64,000 bases of DNA from Streptomyces sp. 1222.5 (GCF_900105245.1 NZ_FNSZ01000001.1:7748001-7812000), one strand, 5' to 3'; positions 15,954-24,649 are shown, counted from the stretch's first letter. The notes: generated from the letters alone by a model not told the origin. Made by a program: numbers and translations.

Positions 15954-16304
15954 ATGAAGCACTACCTGCTCAGCGTGGTCCAGCCGGCCGACGGCACGCC
16001 GCCCGCCACCGAGGAACTCGCCGGGATCATGCGCGACGTCGAGGCCTTCAACGACGAGCTGCGCGCCGCCGGCGCCTGGGTCTTCGCGGGCGGCCTGCAC
16101 GGCCCCGAGACCGCCACCATGCTCCGCCCGAAGGACGGCGACGTCCTCATCACCGACGGCCCCTACGCCGAGGGCAAGGAGTACCTGGGCGGACTGTGCC
16201 TGATCAAGGCGGCCGACCTGGACGAGGCCCTGGAGTGGGGCCGCAGGGCCGCCCTCGCCACCACCCTGCCCATCGAGGTACGGCCCTTCGTGGACCAGCA
16301 CTGA
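15954..16304 (+). CDS. YCII/DGPF-domain protein, ECF42 partner
   Basis: A 116-residue ferredoxin-like protein with the motif ITDGPYAEGKEYLGG, the family DGPF signature with Tyr for Phe. DGPF proteins are the constant genomic partners and usual targets of ECF42 sigma factors; their biochemical role is unknown. The ATG at 15954 follows GGAGG, preferred over an upstream ATG at 15942. The sigma factor gene begins 16 nt downstream, so they form an operon. Confidence 0.85.
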   Translation: MKHYLLSVVQPADGTPPATEELAGIMRDVEAFNDELRAAGAWVFAGGLHGPETATMLRPKDGDVLITDGPYAEGKEYLGGLCLIKAADLDEALEWGRRAALATTLPIEVRPFVDQH

Positions 16305-16320
16305 CGCCGGAGCCGCACCG

Positions 16321-17520
16321 ATGACCGCCCCCGACGTCGAGGCCGTCTTCCGCGCGGAGTACGGGCGTGCGGTCTCCGTCCTCATCCGCTTCCTCGGCGA
16401 CATCGACCTCGCCGAGGAGGCGGTGCAGGACGCCTTCGCCACCGCCGTGCGCACCTGGCCGGAGACCGGCCCGCCACCGAGCCCGGCCGGCTGGATCATC
16501 ACCACCGCCCGCAACCGGGCCGTCGACCGGCTGCGCCGCGAGTCCTCCCGGCAGGCCCGGCATGCCGAGGCCGCCCGCCTGTACGCGCCCGACCCGACCC
16601 CGGAGGAGGGCCCCGTGCGCGACGACCGGCTCCGTCTGATCTTCACCTGCTGCCACCCCGCGCTCGCCCTCCGGTCCCGCGTCGCCCTCACCCTGCGCCT
16701 GCTGGGCGGCCTGAGCACCGCGCGGATCGCCCGCGCCTTTCTGGTCCCCGAGCCCACCCTCGCCCAGCGGCTGGTCCGCGCGAAGGCCAAGATCCGCGAC
16801 GCGGGCATCCCGTACCGCGTGCCCCGCGACGCCGACCTGCCCGGCCGGCTCGACGGTGTCCTCGCCGTCGTCTACCTGATCTTCAACGAGGGCCACACCG
16901 GCGACGCCGCCCTGTGCGCGGAGGCCCTGCGCCTCGGCCGCCTCCTCGCCGAGCTGATGCCCGACGAGCCCGAGGTCACCGGCCTGCTCGCGCTGATGCT
17001 GCTGAGCGAGTCCCGGCGCCCGGCCCGGCAGGCCCCCGACGGCGCCCTCGTCCCGCTGCCCGAGCAGAACCGCGCCCTGTGGGACCGGGCCCTGGTCGCC
17101 GAGGGCCAGGACCTGGTCCGCCGCTGCCTGCGCCGGAACCGGCCGGGGCCGTACCAGATCCAGGCCGCGATCCACGCGGTGCACAGCGACGCGCCCACCG
17201 CGGCAGCCACCGACTGGCACCAGATCCTGCGCCTGTACGACCAGCTCATGGCGGTGGCGCCGTCCCCGGTGGTCGCCCTGAACCGGGCCGTGGCCGTGGC
17301 CGAGACCGAGGGCCCCGCATCCGCCCTGGCTTTGGTGGACGCGCTCGGCCTGGACCGCTACCACGTGCTGCACGCCGTACGCGCCGACCTGCTGCGCCGC
17401 CTGGGCCGCCCTTGCGAGGCCGTCGCCGAGTACGCCGTCGCCGCCGAGCTCGCCGGGAGCGCGGCCGAGCGGGCGTACCTGGAGCGCCGCGGCCGCGGAA
17501 CGGCCGCCCCGCCGACGTGA
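16321..17520 (+). CDS. ECF sigma factor, group ECF42 (with C-terminal extension)
   Basis: A 399-residue sigma factor. Region 2 (FRAEYGRAVSVLIRFLGDIDLAEEAVQDAF; AGWIITTARNRAVDRLRR) and region 4 (LGGLSTARIARAFLVPEPTLAQRLVRAK) occupy residues 1-180. An extension of about 210 helical residues with TPR-like character follows, beginning with LIFNEGHTG, where ECF42 proteins have NEG(Y). There is no anti-sigma gene nearby, consistent with this group, in which the extension itself is thought to control activity. It is co-transcribed with the DGPF gene and probably activates their shared promoter. It shares no clear target with other genes here. Confidence 0.9.
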   Translation: MTAPDVEAVFRAEYGRAVSVLIRFLGDIDLAEEAVQDAFATAVRTWPETGPPPSPAGWIITTARNRAVDRLRRESSRQARHAEAARLYAPDPTPEEGPVRDDRLRLIFTCCHPALALRSRVALTLRLLGGLSTARIARAFLVPEPTLAQRLVRAKAKIRDAGIPYRVPRDADLPGRLDGVLAVVYLIFNEGHTGDAALCAEALRLGRLLAELMPDEPEVTGLLALMLLSESRRPARQAPDGALVPLPEQNRALWDRALVAEGQDLVRRCLRRNRPGPYQIQAAIHAVHSDAPTAAATDWHQILRLYDQLMAVAPSPVVALNRAVAVAETEGPASALALVDALGLDRYHVLHAVRADLLRRLGRPCEAVAEYAVAAELAGSAAERAYLERRGRGTAAPPT

Positions 17521-17529
17521 CCCGCGTCA

Positions 17530-17578
17530 CCGGTGATCACCGGAATGAACTTGAGAACCTGAAAGGTTGGCATATACA
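17530..17578 (+). promoter_or_regulatory. Palindrome and promoter upstream of aldehyde dehydrogenase
   Basis: CCGGTGATCACCGG (17530-17543) is a perfect 14-bp palindrome. It is followed by TTGAGA (17551-17556), a 16-bp spacer containing AACCT-GAA-AGGTT, and TATACA (17573-17578). This gives a plausible promoter with one or two operators for the gene starting at 17638. Confidence 0.5.
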
Positions 17579-17637
17579 CCTGACCTTTCGATCATGGCCC
17601 GGGCCGTACCGGCCCGTGCCGCACCAGCGAGGCACCC

Positions 17638-18960
17638 GTGAACCTCTCCAGCACCGAGCAGCCCGCCGACCTCGTGGCCCGGCTGCGCGCCACCTTCGCC
17701 ACCGGCCGCACCAGGCCCGTGGCATGGCGCACCGCCCAGCTGCGCCGCCTGCGCGCCCTGCTCACCGAACGCGGCGCCGATCTCGCCGCCGCCCTCCGCG
17801 ACGACCTCGGCAAGAGCGAGACCGAGGCGTACCGCACCGAGATCGACTTCACGGTCCGGGAGATCGACCACACCCTGGAGCACCTGGACGCCTGGCTGCG
17901 CCCGGAGCCCGCGCCCGTCCCGGCGCACCTCGGCCCCGACGCCACCGCGTGGACCCAGGTCGACCCCCTCGGCGTGGTCCTGGTCATCGCCCCCTGGAAC
18001 TACCCGGCCCAGCTCCTGCTCGCCCCGATGGTCGGCGCGCTCGCCTCCGGCAACGCGGTCGTCGCCAAGCCGAGCGAGCTGGCCCCGGCCACCTCGGCCG
18101 CACTGGCCGAGCTGATCCCCGCCTACCTCGACACCGACGCGGTCGCCGTCGTGGAGGGCGGCGTCCCGGAGACGACGGCCCTGCTCGCCGAGCGCTTCGA
18201 CCACGTCTTCTACACCGGCAACGGCACCGTCGGCCGGATCGTGATGCGCGCCGCGGCCGAGCACCTCACCCCGGTCACCCTCGAACTGGGCGGAAAGTCA
18301 CCGGTGTTCGTGGACCGCGGCACCGACCTCGACACGGTCGCGGACCGGCTCGCGCGGGGCAAGTTCCTCAACGCCGGCCAGACCTGCGTGGCTCCCGACT
18401 ACGTCCTGACCGACCCCGGGACCGCCGCCGCCCTGGAGGCCGCCCTGGTCCGCGCCGTCGAATCCCTCTACGGCACCGACCCGGCCGCCTCGCCCGAGTA
18501 CGGGCGGATCATCAACGAGCGGCACTTCGACCGGCTGTCCGGTCTGCTCGGCTCCGGCCGCGTGGCGGTCGGCGGCGTGAGCGACCGCACGGCCAAGTAC
18601 CTCGCGCCCACCGTCCTCGCCGACGTCGATGCCGACTCCCCCGTCATGCGGGAGGAGATCTTCGGCCCCATCCTGCCGATCGTCACCGTGGCCGGCCTGG
18701 ACGAGGCGATCGCTTTCATCAACGACCGCGACAAGCCCCTCGCGCTCTACGTCTTCACCGAAGCCGACGAGACCCGCGCCCGCATCGCCGCCGAGACCTC
18801 CTCCGGCGGACTCGGATACGGCCTGCCGCTCGCCCATCTCACCGTCTCCGACCTGCCCTTCGGCGGTGTGGGGGAGAGCGGCATGGGCAGCTACCACGGC
18901 CGCTACTCCATCGAGACCTTCAGCCACCGCAAGGCGGTCCTGTCCAAGCCGCTGGCCTGA
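17638..18960 (+). CDS. NAD(P)-dependent aldehyde dehydrogenase
   Basis: A 440-residue ALDH with cofactor motif APWNYPAQLLLAPMVGAL, Lys in VVAKPSE, catalytic Glu in LELGGKSP and catalytic Cys in NAGQTCVAPDY, plus the C-terminal PFGGVGESGMG. The short length and layout match the class 3-like, membrane-independent ALDH group that oxidises medium-chain or aromatic aldehydes. The GTG at 17638 follows GAGG. It is transcribed away from the ECF42 gene, preceded by a likely promoter with a palindrome, so it is probably separately controlled. The substrate is not predictable. Confidence 0.9.
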   Translation: MNLSSTEQPADLVARLRATFATGRTRPVAWRTAQLRRLRALLTERGADLAAALRDDLGKSETEAYRTEIDFTVREIDHTLEHLDAWLRPEPAPVPAHLGPDATAWTQVDPLGVVLVIAPWNYPAQLLLAPMVGALASGNAVVAKPSELAPATSAALAELIPAYLDTDAVAVVEGGVPETTALLAERFDHVFYTGNGTVGRIVMRAAAEHLTPVTLELGGKSPVFVDRGTDLDTVADRLARGKFLNAGQTCVAPDYVLTDPGTAAALEAALVRAVESLYGTDPAASPEYGRIINERHFDRLSGLLGSGRVAVGGVSDRTAKYLAPTVLADVDADSPVMREEIFGPILPIVTVAGLDEAIAFINDRDKPLALYVFTEADETRARIAAETSSGGLGYGLPLAHLTVSDLPFGGVGESGMGSYHGRYSIETFSHRKAVLSKPLA

Positions 18961-19042
18961 CCGGCCGCACCCGCGACGCCCGGGGGCCGGGCGGGCCGTA
19001 ATGCCGGTGCCCCGGCCGGGTGCCCTGTGCGACACTCCGCCG

Positions 19043-19948
19043 ATGACTACAGAAACGATCACCGCGGACGCCTCCGGAACCTGGAAACTCGGCGACCTGC
19101 CCGTCCACCGCATCGGCTTCGGCGCGATGCGGCTGACGGGCAGTGCCGCCTTCCACCACGGCACCCCGAGCGACCGGGAACGGTCGCTCGCCGTCCTGCG
19201 CAGGGCCGTGGAGCTCGGGGTGAACCACATCGACACGGCGGCCTTCTACTTCTCGTCGCTGCGTTCCGCCAACGAGCTGATCAACAGCGCCCTTTCGCCG
19301 TACCCCGACGACCTCGTCGTCGTCACCAAGGTCGGCCCCCACCGTGACCACCAAGGCGAGTGGGGGACCGCGGCGCGCCCCGACCAACTGCGCGGACACG
19401 TCGAGGAGAACCTGCGGCAACTCGGGCGCGACCACCTCGACGTCGTCAACTTCCGCCGCCAGCGCCAGGATTCCATCGCGGAGCACTTCGGGGCCCTCGC
19501 CGAGTTGCGGACGGCGGGTCTGATCCGGCACCTCGGCGTCTCCGCGGTGGAGCCGCGGCACCTGGCCGAGGCGCTGGAGATCGCGCCGGTGGTGTGCGTC
19601 CAGAACCGGTACGCCGTGGACCGTCCCGACCCCGTGGGCGACGAGGTCCTGCGGCTGTGCGGTGAGCACGGCATCGCCTTCGTCCCCTTCTACGCCGTGG
19701 CCGGGGACGCCGGGGAGCACGGTGCGACGGCCGCCCACGACGACGCGGTGCTCTCCGTCGCCCGGGCGCACGGCGTCGGCGCGGCGCAGGTCCGGATCGC
19801 CTGGACGCTGCACCAGGGGCCGCACGTGCTCGCGATCCCCGGCACCGGCAACCCCGCTCACCTGGCCGAGAACGTCGCCGCCGGCGCGATCGAGCTCACC
19901 GGCGAGGAGCTGGCCCGGCTCGACGCGGCCCGCACGCAGACCGGCTGA
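19043..19948 (+). CDS. Aldo/keto reductase lacking the usual active-site His
   Basis: A 301-residue TIM-barrel AKR. Asp and Tyr of the catalytic tetrad are in NHIDTAAFYFS and Lys is in VVVTKVG, but the position normally held by His is in LDVVNFRRQ, where Asn-Phe-Arg replaces it. Other AKRs of this subgroup share that change, so it may alter rather than abolish activity. NADPH binding is indicated by the C-terminal IPGTGNPAHLAENVAA. The ATG at 19043 has GACACT 6 nt upstream, a leaderless pattern. It is single-gene, 82 nt after the ALDH gene. Confidence 0.85.
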   Translation: MTTETITADASGTWKLGDLPVHRIGFGAMRLTGSAAFHHGTPSDRERSLAVLRRAVELGVNHIDTAAFYFSSLRSANELINSALSPYPDDLVVVTKVGPHRDHQGEWGTAARPDQLRGHVEENLRQLGRDHLDVVNFRRQRQDSIAEHFGALAELRTAGLIRHLGVSAVEPRHLAEALEIAPVVCVQNRYAVDRPDPVGDEVLRLCGEHGIAFVPFYAVAGDAGEHGATAAHDDAVLSVARAHGVGAAQVRIAWTLHQGPHVLAIPGTGNPAHLAENVAAGAIELTGEELARLDAARTQTG

Positions 19949-20260
19949 CGTCGGCGCCGCAGGACGTCGGCCGTGGTCCGGCCGTGGGCGCCGAACTGCC
20001 GGCGGGAGACGCCGCGCCCGTACTCCGGCCTGTCGGGCGCCACCGGGTCCTCGGTCCGCGGGCTCCGCAGCCATGGCCGCCGGCGCGCGGTGCCGAGGAC
20101 CGGGCAGGGCCGTCCGGCCGGCGCGCGGGCGGTGCCGCTGCACGGAGCCCTGCGACCGGGGTGCCGGGAGGGTGAGGTCGTGGCCGCCGTGCGGCGGAGC
20201 CCCGTCGGACCTAGGGGGGCGGGCAGCCGGGAACGGGTCGGTGGCGCGGCGAGCGGCTAA
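19949..20260. other. Intergenic region, no gene seen
   Basis: About 310 GC-rich bases between the AKR and blaI-type genes. I see no frame with credible start, codon bias and protein pattern on either strand, and no strong hairpin. GACGTCGG occurs twice near its start (19947 and 19963). The last part leads into the blaI-type operator at 20261. Confidence 0.4.
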
Positions 20261-20274
20261 CTACAATCGTGTAG
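20261..20274. promoter_or_regulatory. BlaI-type operator over the -10 box
   Basis: CTACAATCGTGTAG has perfect CTACA/TGTAG arms, the half-site type bound by BlaI/MecI repressors (TACA...TGTA), here with a 4-bp centre. TACAAT at 20262-20267 is a near-consensus -10, so binding would directly block transcription of the downstream repressor operon. No good -35 is visible. Confidence 0.7.
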
Positions 20275-20312
20275 ACGGGACCGCAGACGACGACGGGGTG
20301 AGGGACCTTCCC

Positions 20313-20690
20313 ATGACCGAGGCCAAGGACGAACGCCGGCCGGCCGGTGAACTGGAAGCGAGCGTCATGGCCGCGCTGTGGGCCGCGGGCACGCCCCAGA
20401 CGCCCGGCCAGGTCCAGCGCAGCCTCGGGACGGAACTCGCCCGTACGACGGTGACCACGATCCTCTCCCGCCTGCACGACAAGGGTGTCGTCGACCGGCG
20501 GCGCCAGGGCCGCGGCTACGCCTACCAGCCCGTGCGGGACGCCCAGGACACCCACGGCCTCACCGCCCGCCGGATGCACAGCGAACTGAACCGGGACAGC
20601 GACCGCGAGACCGTCCTCGCCCGCTTCGTCGCCCAGCTCAGCCCGGACGACGAGCGCATCCTGCGGGACCTGCTCGAATCCGACGGCTGA
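20313..20690 (+). CDS. blaI: BlaI/MecI/CopY-family repressor
   Basis: A 125-residue winged-helix repressor (LEASVMAALWAAGTPQTPGQVQ; ARTTVTTILSRLHDKGVVDR) with the C-terminal dimerisation helices (LARFVAQLSPDDERILRDLL). In this family a partner M56 membrane metallopeptidase cleaves the repressor when a signal is sensed. The partner gene overlaps by one base (stop TGA / start ATG) but is broken, so induction by cleavage is probably lost. The ATG at 20313 is preceded by GAGGGA; an in-frame GTG at 20298 is possible. Confidence 0.9.
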   Translation: MTEAKDERRPAGELEASVMAALWAAGTPQTPGQVQRSLGTELARTTVTTILSRLHDKGVVDRRRQGRGYAYQPVRDAQDTHGLTARRMHSELNRDSDRETVLARFVAQLSPDDERILRDLLESDG

Positions 20691-21620
20691 TGACCGCGCC
20701 GCTCCTGCTGCCCCTGCTGCTGCCGTTCGCCCTGCCCGCGGCGGCCCGCCGGACCCTGGACCGGCTCGAACCGGCCGCGGCCTGCGGGCCGTCACGGTCT
20801 GCTCGGTCCTCCTCGCCGGCTGCTCGCCGGCCGCGCTCGGCGCATACGCCCTCGCCGGACTCCTCGAGGTCCCGTTCCTCGCCGCGCTCGGCGAGCTGAT
20901 CCGTCCCCTGCGCACGGTCTCGGACGCGTTCGTCGTCCCGGCCGCCGCCACCTCGGTCGGCGCCCTCGCCCTGTGCGGCCGGGCCCTCACCCGCTCGGTG
21001 CCGCGCCGGACCCGCGCCCTGCGGGCGGCCCGGACGGAGGCCGGACGCGAGCCCGCCGCCGGTGACCTGTGCGTGGTGGACTCGCCCCGTCCCGTCGCCT
21101 ACGCGCTGCCCGGCCGCCCCCACCGCATCGCGTGACCACCGCGATGCTCGCAGCCTGGACGGGCCGGAGCGGGAGGCGCTGTTCGCGCACGAGCGGGCGC
21201 ACAACGAGGGCGGCCACCACTACTACCTCGCCGCCGCCGAACTCGCCGCCCACTGCCACCACCCACTGCGCGCGGTCCGGGAGACGATCCGCCGCGCCGC
21301 CGAGCGCGCCGCCGACGAGGCGGCGGCGGCCTCGGTCGGCGACCGCCGTCCGACCGCCCGGGCGACCGCCCTGGCCGCCCTGGCCGCCCCCACCCGCCCG
21401 GGCTTCCCCGCGGCGGCGACCGGCGGGCCCGTGCCGCGACGCGTCGAGGCCCTGCTGAGCGCCGTGCCCCGAAGGCCCCGCGCCGGCCGCGCTCCTCGTC
21501 GCCTGCACCGCCGTCTCCTGCGTGGCCTCGGTCACCGCGACGGCCGACTTCCACCGCCGTGTCGAAGTGACCCCAGGGCGACGAGCCGCCCTGACGGCAA
21601 TCCTGGCTCCGCCCGGGTAG
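20690..21620 (+). pseudogene. Frameshifted M56-family membrane metallopeptidase (BlaR1-like)
   Basis: Translation from ATG 20690 begins as an M56 peptidase (hydrophobic segment LLLPLLLPFALPAAARR) but the protein continues only by changing frame: near 20780 (one C missing), near 21130 (one base missing before GTGACCACC), near 21150 (one base missing), and near 21485 (a net +1 or -2). Joined together the parts read through VDSPRPVAYALPGRPHR, the zinc motif in LFAHERAHNEGGHHYY (HERAH = HExxH) and a final membrane segment (ALLVACTAVSCVASV), ending with TAG 21620. Each remaining open piece is too short to work. True decay is more likely than error because the surrounding genes are intact, but resequencing would settle it. 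Confidence 0.85.
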
Positions 21621-21702
21621 CAACGCGCGTAGAACAGAGACTGGCGTCCGCGTAGTTTTACGTATAACCTCACCGGCTAACCACCCCCACCGGAAGGTTC
21701 CG

Positions 21703-22095
21703 ATGCGACGCGTCGCTCTGGTCACCCTCGTCGTCGACGACTACGACGAGGCCATCCGCTTCTACACCGAGGCCCTCGGCTTCCGCCTGGTCGAAGACGC
21801 CCCGCGGCCCGACGGTTCCCGCTGGGTCGTGGTGGAACCGGGCGGCGGTGCGACCGCGACCGGACTGGTCCTGGCCCGCGCCAAGGGCGAGGGCCAGCGC
21901 GCCCGCGTCGGCGACCAGACCGGTGGACGCGTCGGCTTCTTCCTGCACACCGACGACTTCGCCCGCGACCACGCCCGGATGACCGCCGCCGGTGTGACCT
22001 TCCTGGAGGAGCCCCGGTACGAGCCGTACGGCACCGTCGCCGTCTTCCGGGACCTGTACGGCAACCGCTGGGACCTGCTCCAGCCCGCCGCCTGA
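21703..22095 (+). CDS. VOC/glyoxalase-family protein
   Basis: A 130-residue VOC protein (TLVVDDYDEAIRFYTEALGF at the start; VFRDLYGNRWDLLQPAA at the end), close in pattern to glyoxalase/bleomycin-resistance-like proteins with His replaced in the first metal position. Function is unknown. The ATG at 21703 has GGAAGG 8-12 nt upstream. TATAAC at 21663-21668 is a candidate -10. The adenosine deaminase gene follows after 37 nt with its own ribosome-binding site. Confidence 0.85.
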   Translation: MRRVALVTLVVDDYDEAIRFYTEALGFRLVEDAPRPDGSRWVVVEPGGGATATGLVLARAKGEGQRARVGDQTGGRVGFFLHTDDFARDHARMTAAGVTFLEEPRYEPYGTVAVFRDLYGNRWDLLQPAA

Positions 22096-22132
22096 TCTCT
22101 CCGTGAACCACCTGCCGAGGAAAGACCCTGCC

Positions 22133-23203
22133 ATGACCGCGCCCCGCATCGACACCGAGACCCTCCGCCGGCTGCCCAAGGCCGTGCTCCACGACCACCT
22201 CGACGGCGGCCTGCGCCCCGCCACCGTCGTCGAGCTCGCGGCCGCGGTCGGCCACCAGCTGCCCACCACCGACCCCGACGAGCTGGCCGCCTGGTACTTC
22301 GAGGCCGCCAACTCCGGTGACCTGGTCCGCTACATCGCCACCTTCGAGCACACCCTCGCCGTCATGCAGACCCGCGAGGGCCTGCTGCGCGTCGCCGAGG
22401 AGTACGTCCTCGACCTCGCCGCGGACGGTGTCGTCTACGCCGAGGTGCGCTACGCCCCGGAGCTGAACACCAACGGCGGGCTGACGCTCGCCGAGGTCGT
22501 GGAGACCGTCCAGGAGGGTCTCGCCGCGGGCATGGCCAAGGCGGCCGCCGCCGGCACCCCGGTCCGCGTGGGCACCCTGCTGTGCGGCATGCGGATGTTC
22601 GACCGCGTCCGCGAGGCCGCCGAGCTGGCCGTCGTCTACCGCGACGCCGGTGTCGTAGGCTTCGACATCGCCGGCGCCGAGGACGGGTTCCCGCCCGCCG
22701 ACCACCTCGCGGCCTTCGAGCACCTGCGCCGCGAGAGCGTGCCGTTCACCATCCACGCCGGCGAGGCGCATGGCCTGCCCAGCATCCACCAGGCCCTCCA
22801 GGTCTGCGGCGCCCAGCGCATCGGCCACGGTGTCCGCCTCACCGAGGACATCGTGGACGGCAAGCTCGGCCGCCTCGCCGCCTGGGTGCGCGACCGCCGG
22901 ATCGCCCTGGAGATGTGCCCCACCTCCAACCTCCAGACCGGCTGCGCCACCTCGATCGCCGAGCACCCGATCACGGCCCTGAAGGACCTCGGCTTCCGGG
23001 TCACCCTCAACACCGACAACCGTCTGGTGTCCGGTACGACCATGACCCGGGAGATGTCCCTGCTGGTCGAGGAGGCCGGCTGGACCGTCGAGGACCTGCG
23101 CACGGTCACGGTGAACGCCCTCAAGAGCGCGTTCATCCCGTTCGACGAGCGCAACGCCCTCATCGAGAACGTGGTCCTGCCGGGTTACGCCGCCGCGCTC
23201 TGA
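22133..23203 (+). CDS. add: Adenosine deaminase
   Basis: A 356-residue metal-dependent deaminase of the adenosine/AMP deaminase type. Zinc ligands and catalytic residues are visible: HDHLDGGLRP near the start, TIHAGEAHGL with the catalytic Glu, RIGHGVRL, and LNTDNRLVSGT, where the usual second Asp of N-T-D-D is Asn as in several actinobacterial enzymes. It converts adenosine to inosine in purine salvage in the cytoplasm. The ATG at 22133 follows GAGGAAAG; an upstream in-frame ATG at 22103 is less likely. It may be co-transcribed with the VOC gene. Confidence 0.93.
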   Translation: MTAPRIDTETLRRLPKAVLHDHLDGGLRPATVVELAAAVGHQLPTTDPDELAAWYFEAANSGDLVRYIATFEHTLAVMQTREGLLRVAEEYVLDLAADGVVYAEVRYAPELNTNGGLTLAEVVETVQEGLAAGMAKAAAAGTPVRVGTLLCGMRMFDRVREAAELAVVYRDAGVVGFDIAGAEDGFPPADHLAAFEHLRRESVPFTIHAGEAHGLPSIHQALQVCGAQRIGHGVRLTEDIVDGKLGRLAAWVRDRRIALEMCPTSNLQTGCATSIAEHPITALKDLGFRVTLNTDNRLVSGTTMTREMSLLVEEAGWTVEDLRTVTVNALKSAFIPFDERNALIENVVLPGYAAAL

Positions 23204-23217
23204 ATCAGCCCCCGCAG

Positions 23218-23700
23218 CTAGGCGGCCTGTCCGACGTGCTGAAGGTCGTCGGACAGGACGCTCACCAGGCGGACCCCCAGGGTGACCGGGGGGTCCCAGC
23301 GTTCGTCCACCACACGTTCCAGGTCCTTGGCAGTGAGCCCCCGCAGGGCGCCTAGGGTCTGCTCGTGCACGGCGTCGTGGTACCCGGTCAGCAGGTCAGC
23401 CGAGTCGACCCGCACCTTCGCGACCTCGGCCGGACTGTGCCCGTAGCCGGTGTCGTGCCGGGGCAGGCCCAGGTCGAGGCGCTTGTCCCAGCCCTGGGAG
23501 AGCCACACCTGCTCCAGGCCGAAGGCGTCGGCGAGGTGGTCGTCCTGCACCCGGGTGAGGTGCCAGACGAGCCAGGCGACGGAGTTGGCGTCGGGTGCGG
23601 GGCGCCGGTGGAGTTCGTCCGGTCCGAGGCCGTCGAGGGCGGCATGGACTTCTTCCCGGATGCGGCCGAAGCCGTCGATGAGGATGTCCTTCGCATGCAT
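23218..23700 (-). CDS. DinB/DUF664-family protein
   Basis: A 160-residue four-helix-bundle protein with the metal-binding His pattern of the DinB superfamily: His in WLVWHLTRVQDDHL and in LSDDLQHVGQAA. In actinobacteria this superfamily includes mycothiol-dependent transferases, so a thiol-dependent detoxification role is possible but not shown. The start at 23700 is preferred to 23712 because GATGGT lies 7 nt upstream, a leaderless pattern. It converges on the adenosine deaminase gene with a 14-nt gap. Confidence 0.82.
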   Translation of the reverse strand: MHAKDILIDGFGRIREEVHAALDGLGPDELHRRPAPDANSVAWLVWHLTRVQDDHLADAFGLEQVWLSQGWDKRLDLGLPRHDTGYGHSPAEVAKVRVDSADLLTGYHDAVHEQTLGALRGLTAKDLERVVDERWDPPVTLGVRLVSVLSDDLQHVGQAA

Positions 23701-23728
23701 ACCGTCCACCATCGCAAACCGCGGCCGC

Positions 23729-24649
23729 TCACGCGTCCGGTCTCCGCAGACCCCCCTCGGGTGCCGTCGTACCGCCGGTTTCGAGGAGTGTGACGAGCGC
23801 GCGGGCGGCGGGGCTGGTGGACCCCTCCGGCGGCAGGAGGGCGACCGTCTCGTACTCCGTCTCGCTCGTCCCCTTGATCGGCAGCGCCGTCAGCGAGGGC
23901 CGCTTGTGCCGGAAGTGCCGGGGTACGACCGCGATTCCGAGGTTCTCGTCCACCAGGTCGAGCAGGCTGTGCACGTCGTTGACCTCCAGCGCCACCGTGC
24001 GCCGGACACCGGCCGCGGCGAACGCGGCGTCGGTGGTGCGGCGCGGCCCCCAGTCCGGATGGAAGTCGACGAAGACCTCGCCCAGCAGGTCCTCCGGGGC
24101 GAGGACGGCCGCGGCGGAGGCCAGACGATGGCTGGGGTGGCACAGCACGGTCATCGGCTCGGCGGTCAGCGACACCGACCGCAGCTGGTCGCTGTCCGCC
24201 TCGGTGCGGTAGGCGAAGGCCAGGTCGAGCCGCCCGGCCGCGACGTCCTCCGCCAGCGCGCCCGAACCCGCCTGGCGCAGCCGGATCTCGACGTCCGGGT
24301 GGCGCCCTCGGAACGCGGCCAGCAGCCGGGCCACGTGCACCCCCGCGATGCACTGCTCGGTCCCCAGGGCCAGCGTGCCGCGCAGCACGCCCTGGACCGC
24401 GGCCACCGCCTCGTGCGCCGACCGCACCTGTGCGAGAATCCGCTCGGCCTCTCCCAGCAGCGCGCGCCCCGCCTCGGTGAGTGTCACCCGCCGGGTGGTC
24501 CGCACGAACAGCGGCGCCCGCAACTCCCGCTCCAACGCCCGGATGGACGCCGACAGACCCGACTGGGACACCATCAGGCGCTCGGCGGCCCGGGTGAAGT
24601 GCTGGTCCTCGGCGACGGCGACGAAGTGCTGGAGATGGCGCAGTTCCAT
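23729..24649 (-). CDS. LysR-family transcriptional regulator
   Basis: A 306-residue regulator with N-terminal HTH (MELRHLQHFVAVAEDQHFTR; VSQSGLSASIRALERELRAPLF) and a periplasmic-binding-protein-like effector domain (LRGTLALGTEQCIAGVHVAR; VLCHPSHRLA). It is divergent from the aldo/keto reductase gene at 24808, the standard arrangement in which a LysR protein controls its divergent neighbour. TAGGCT is 8 nt upstream of the ATG, so its own message may be nearly leaderless. The effector is not predictable. Confidence 0.92.
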   Translation of the reverse strand: MELRHLQHFVAVAEDQHFTRAAERLMVSQSGLSASIRALERELRAPLFVRTTRRVTLTEAGRALLGEAERILAQVRSAHEAVAAVQGVLRGTLALGTEQCIAGVHVARLLAAFRGRHPDVEIRLRQAGSGALAEDVAAGRLDLAFAYRTEADSDQLRSVSLTAEPMTVLCHPSHRLASAAAVLAPEDLLGEVFVDFHPDWGPRRTTDAAFAAAGVRRTVALEVNDVHSLLDLVDENLGIAVVPRHFRHKRPSLTALPIKGTSETEYETVALLPPEGSTSPAARALVTLLETGGTTAPEGGLRRPDA

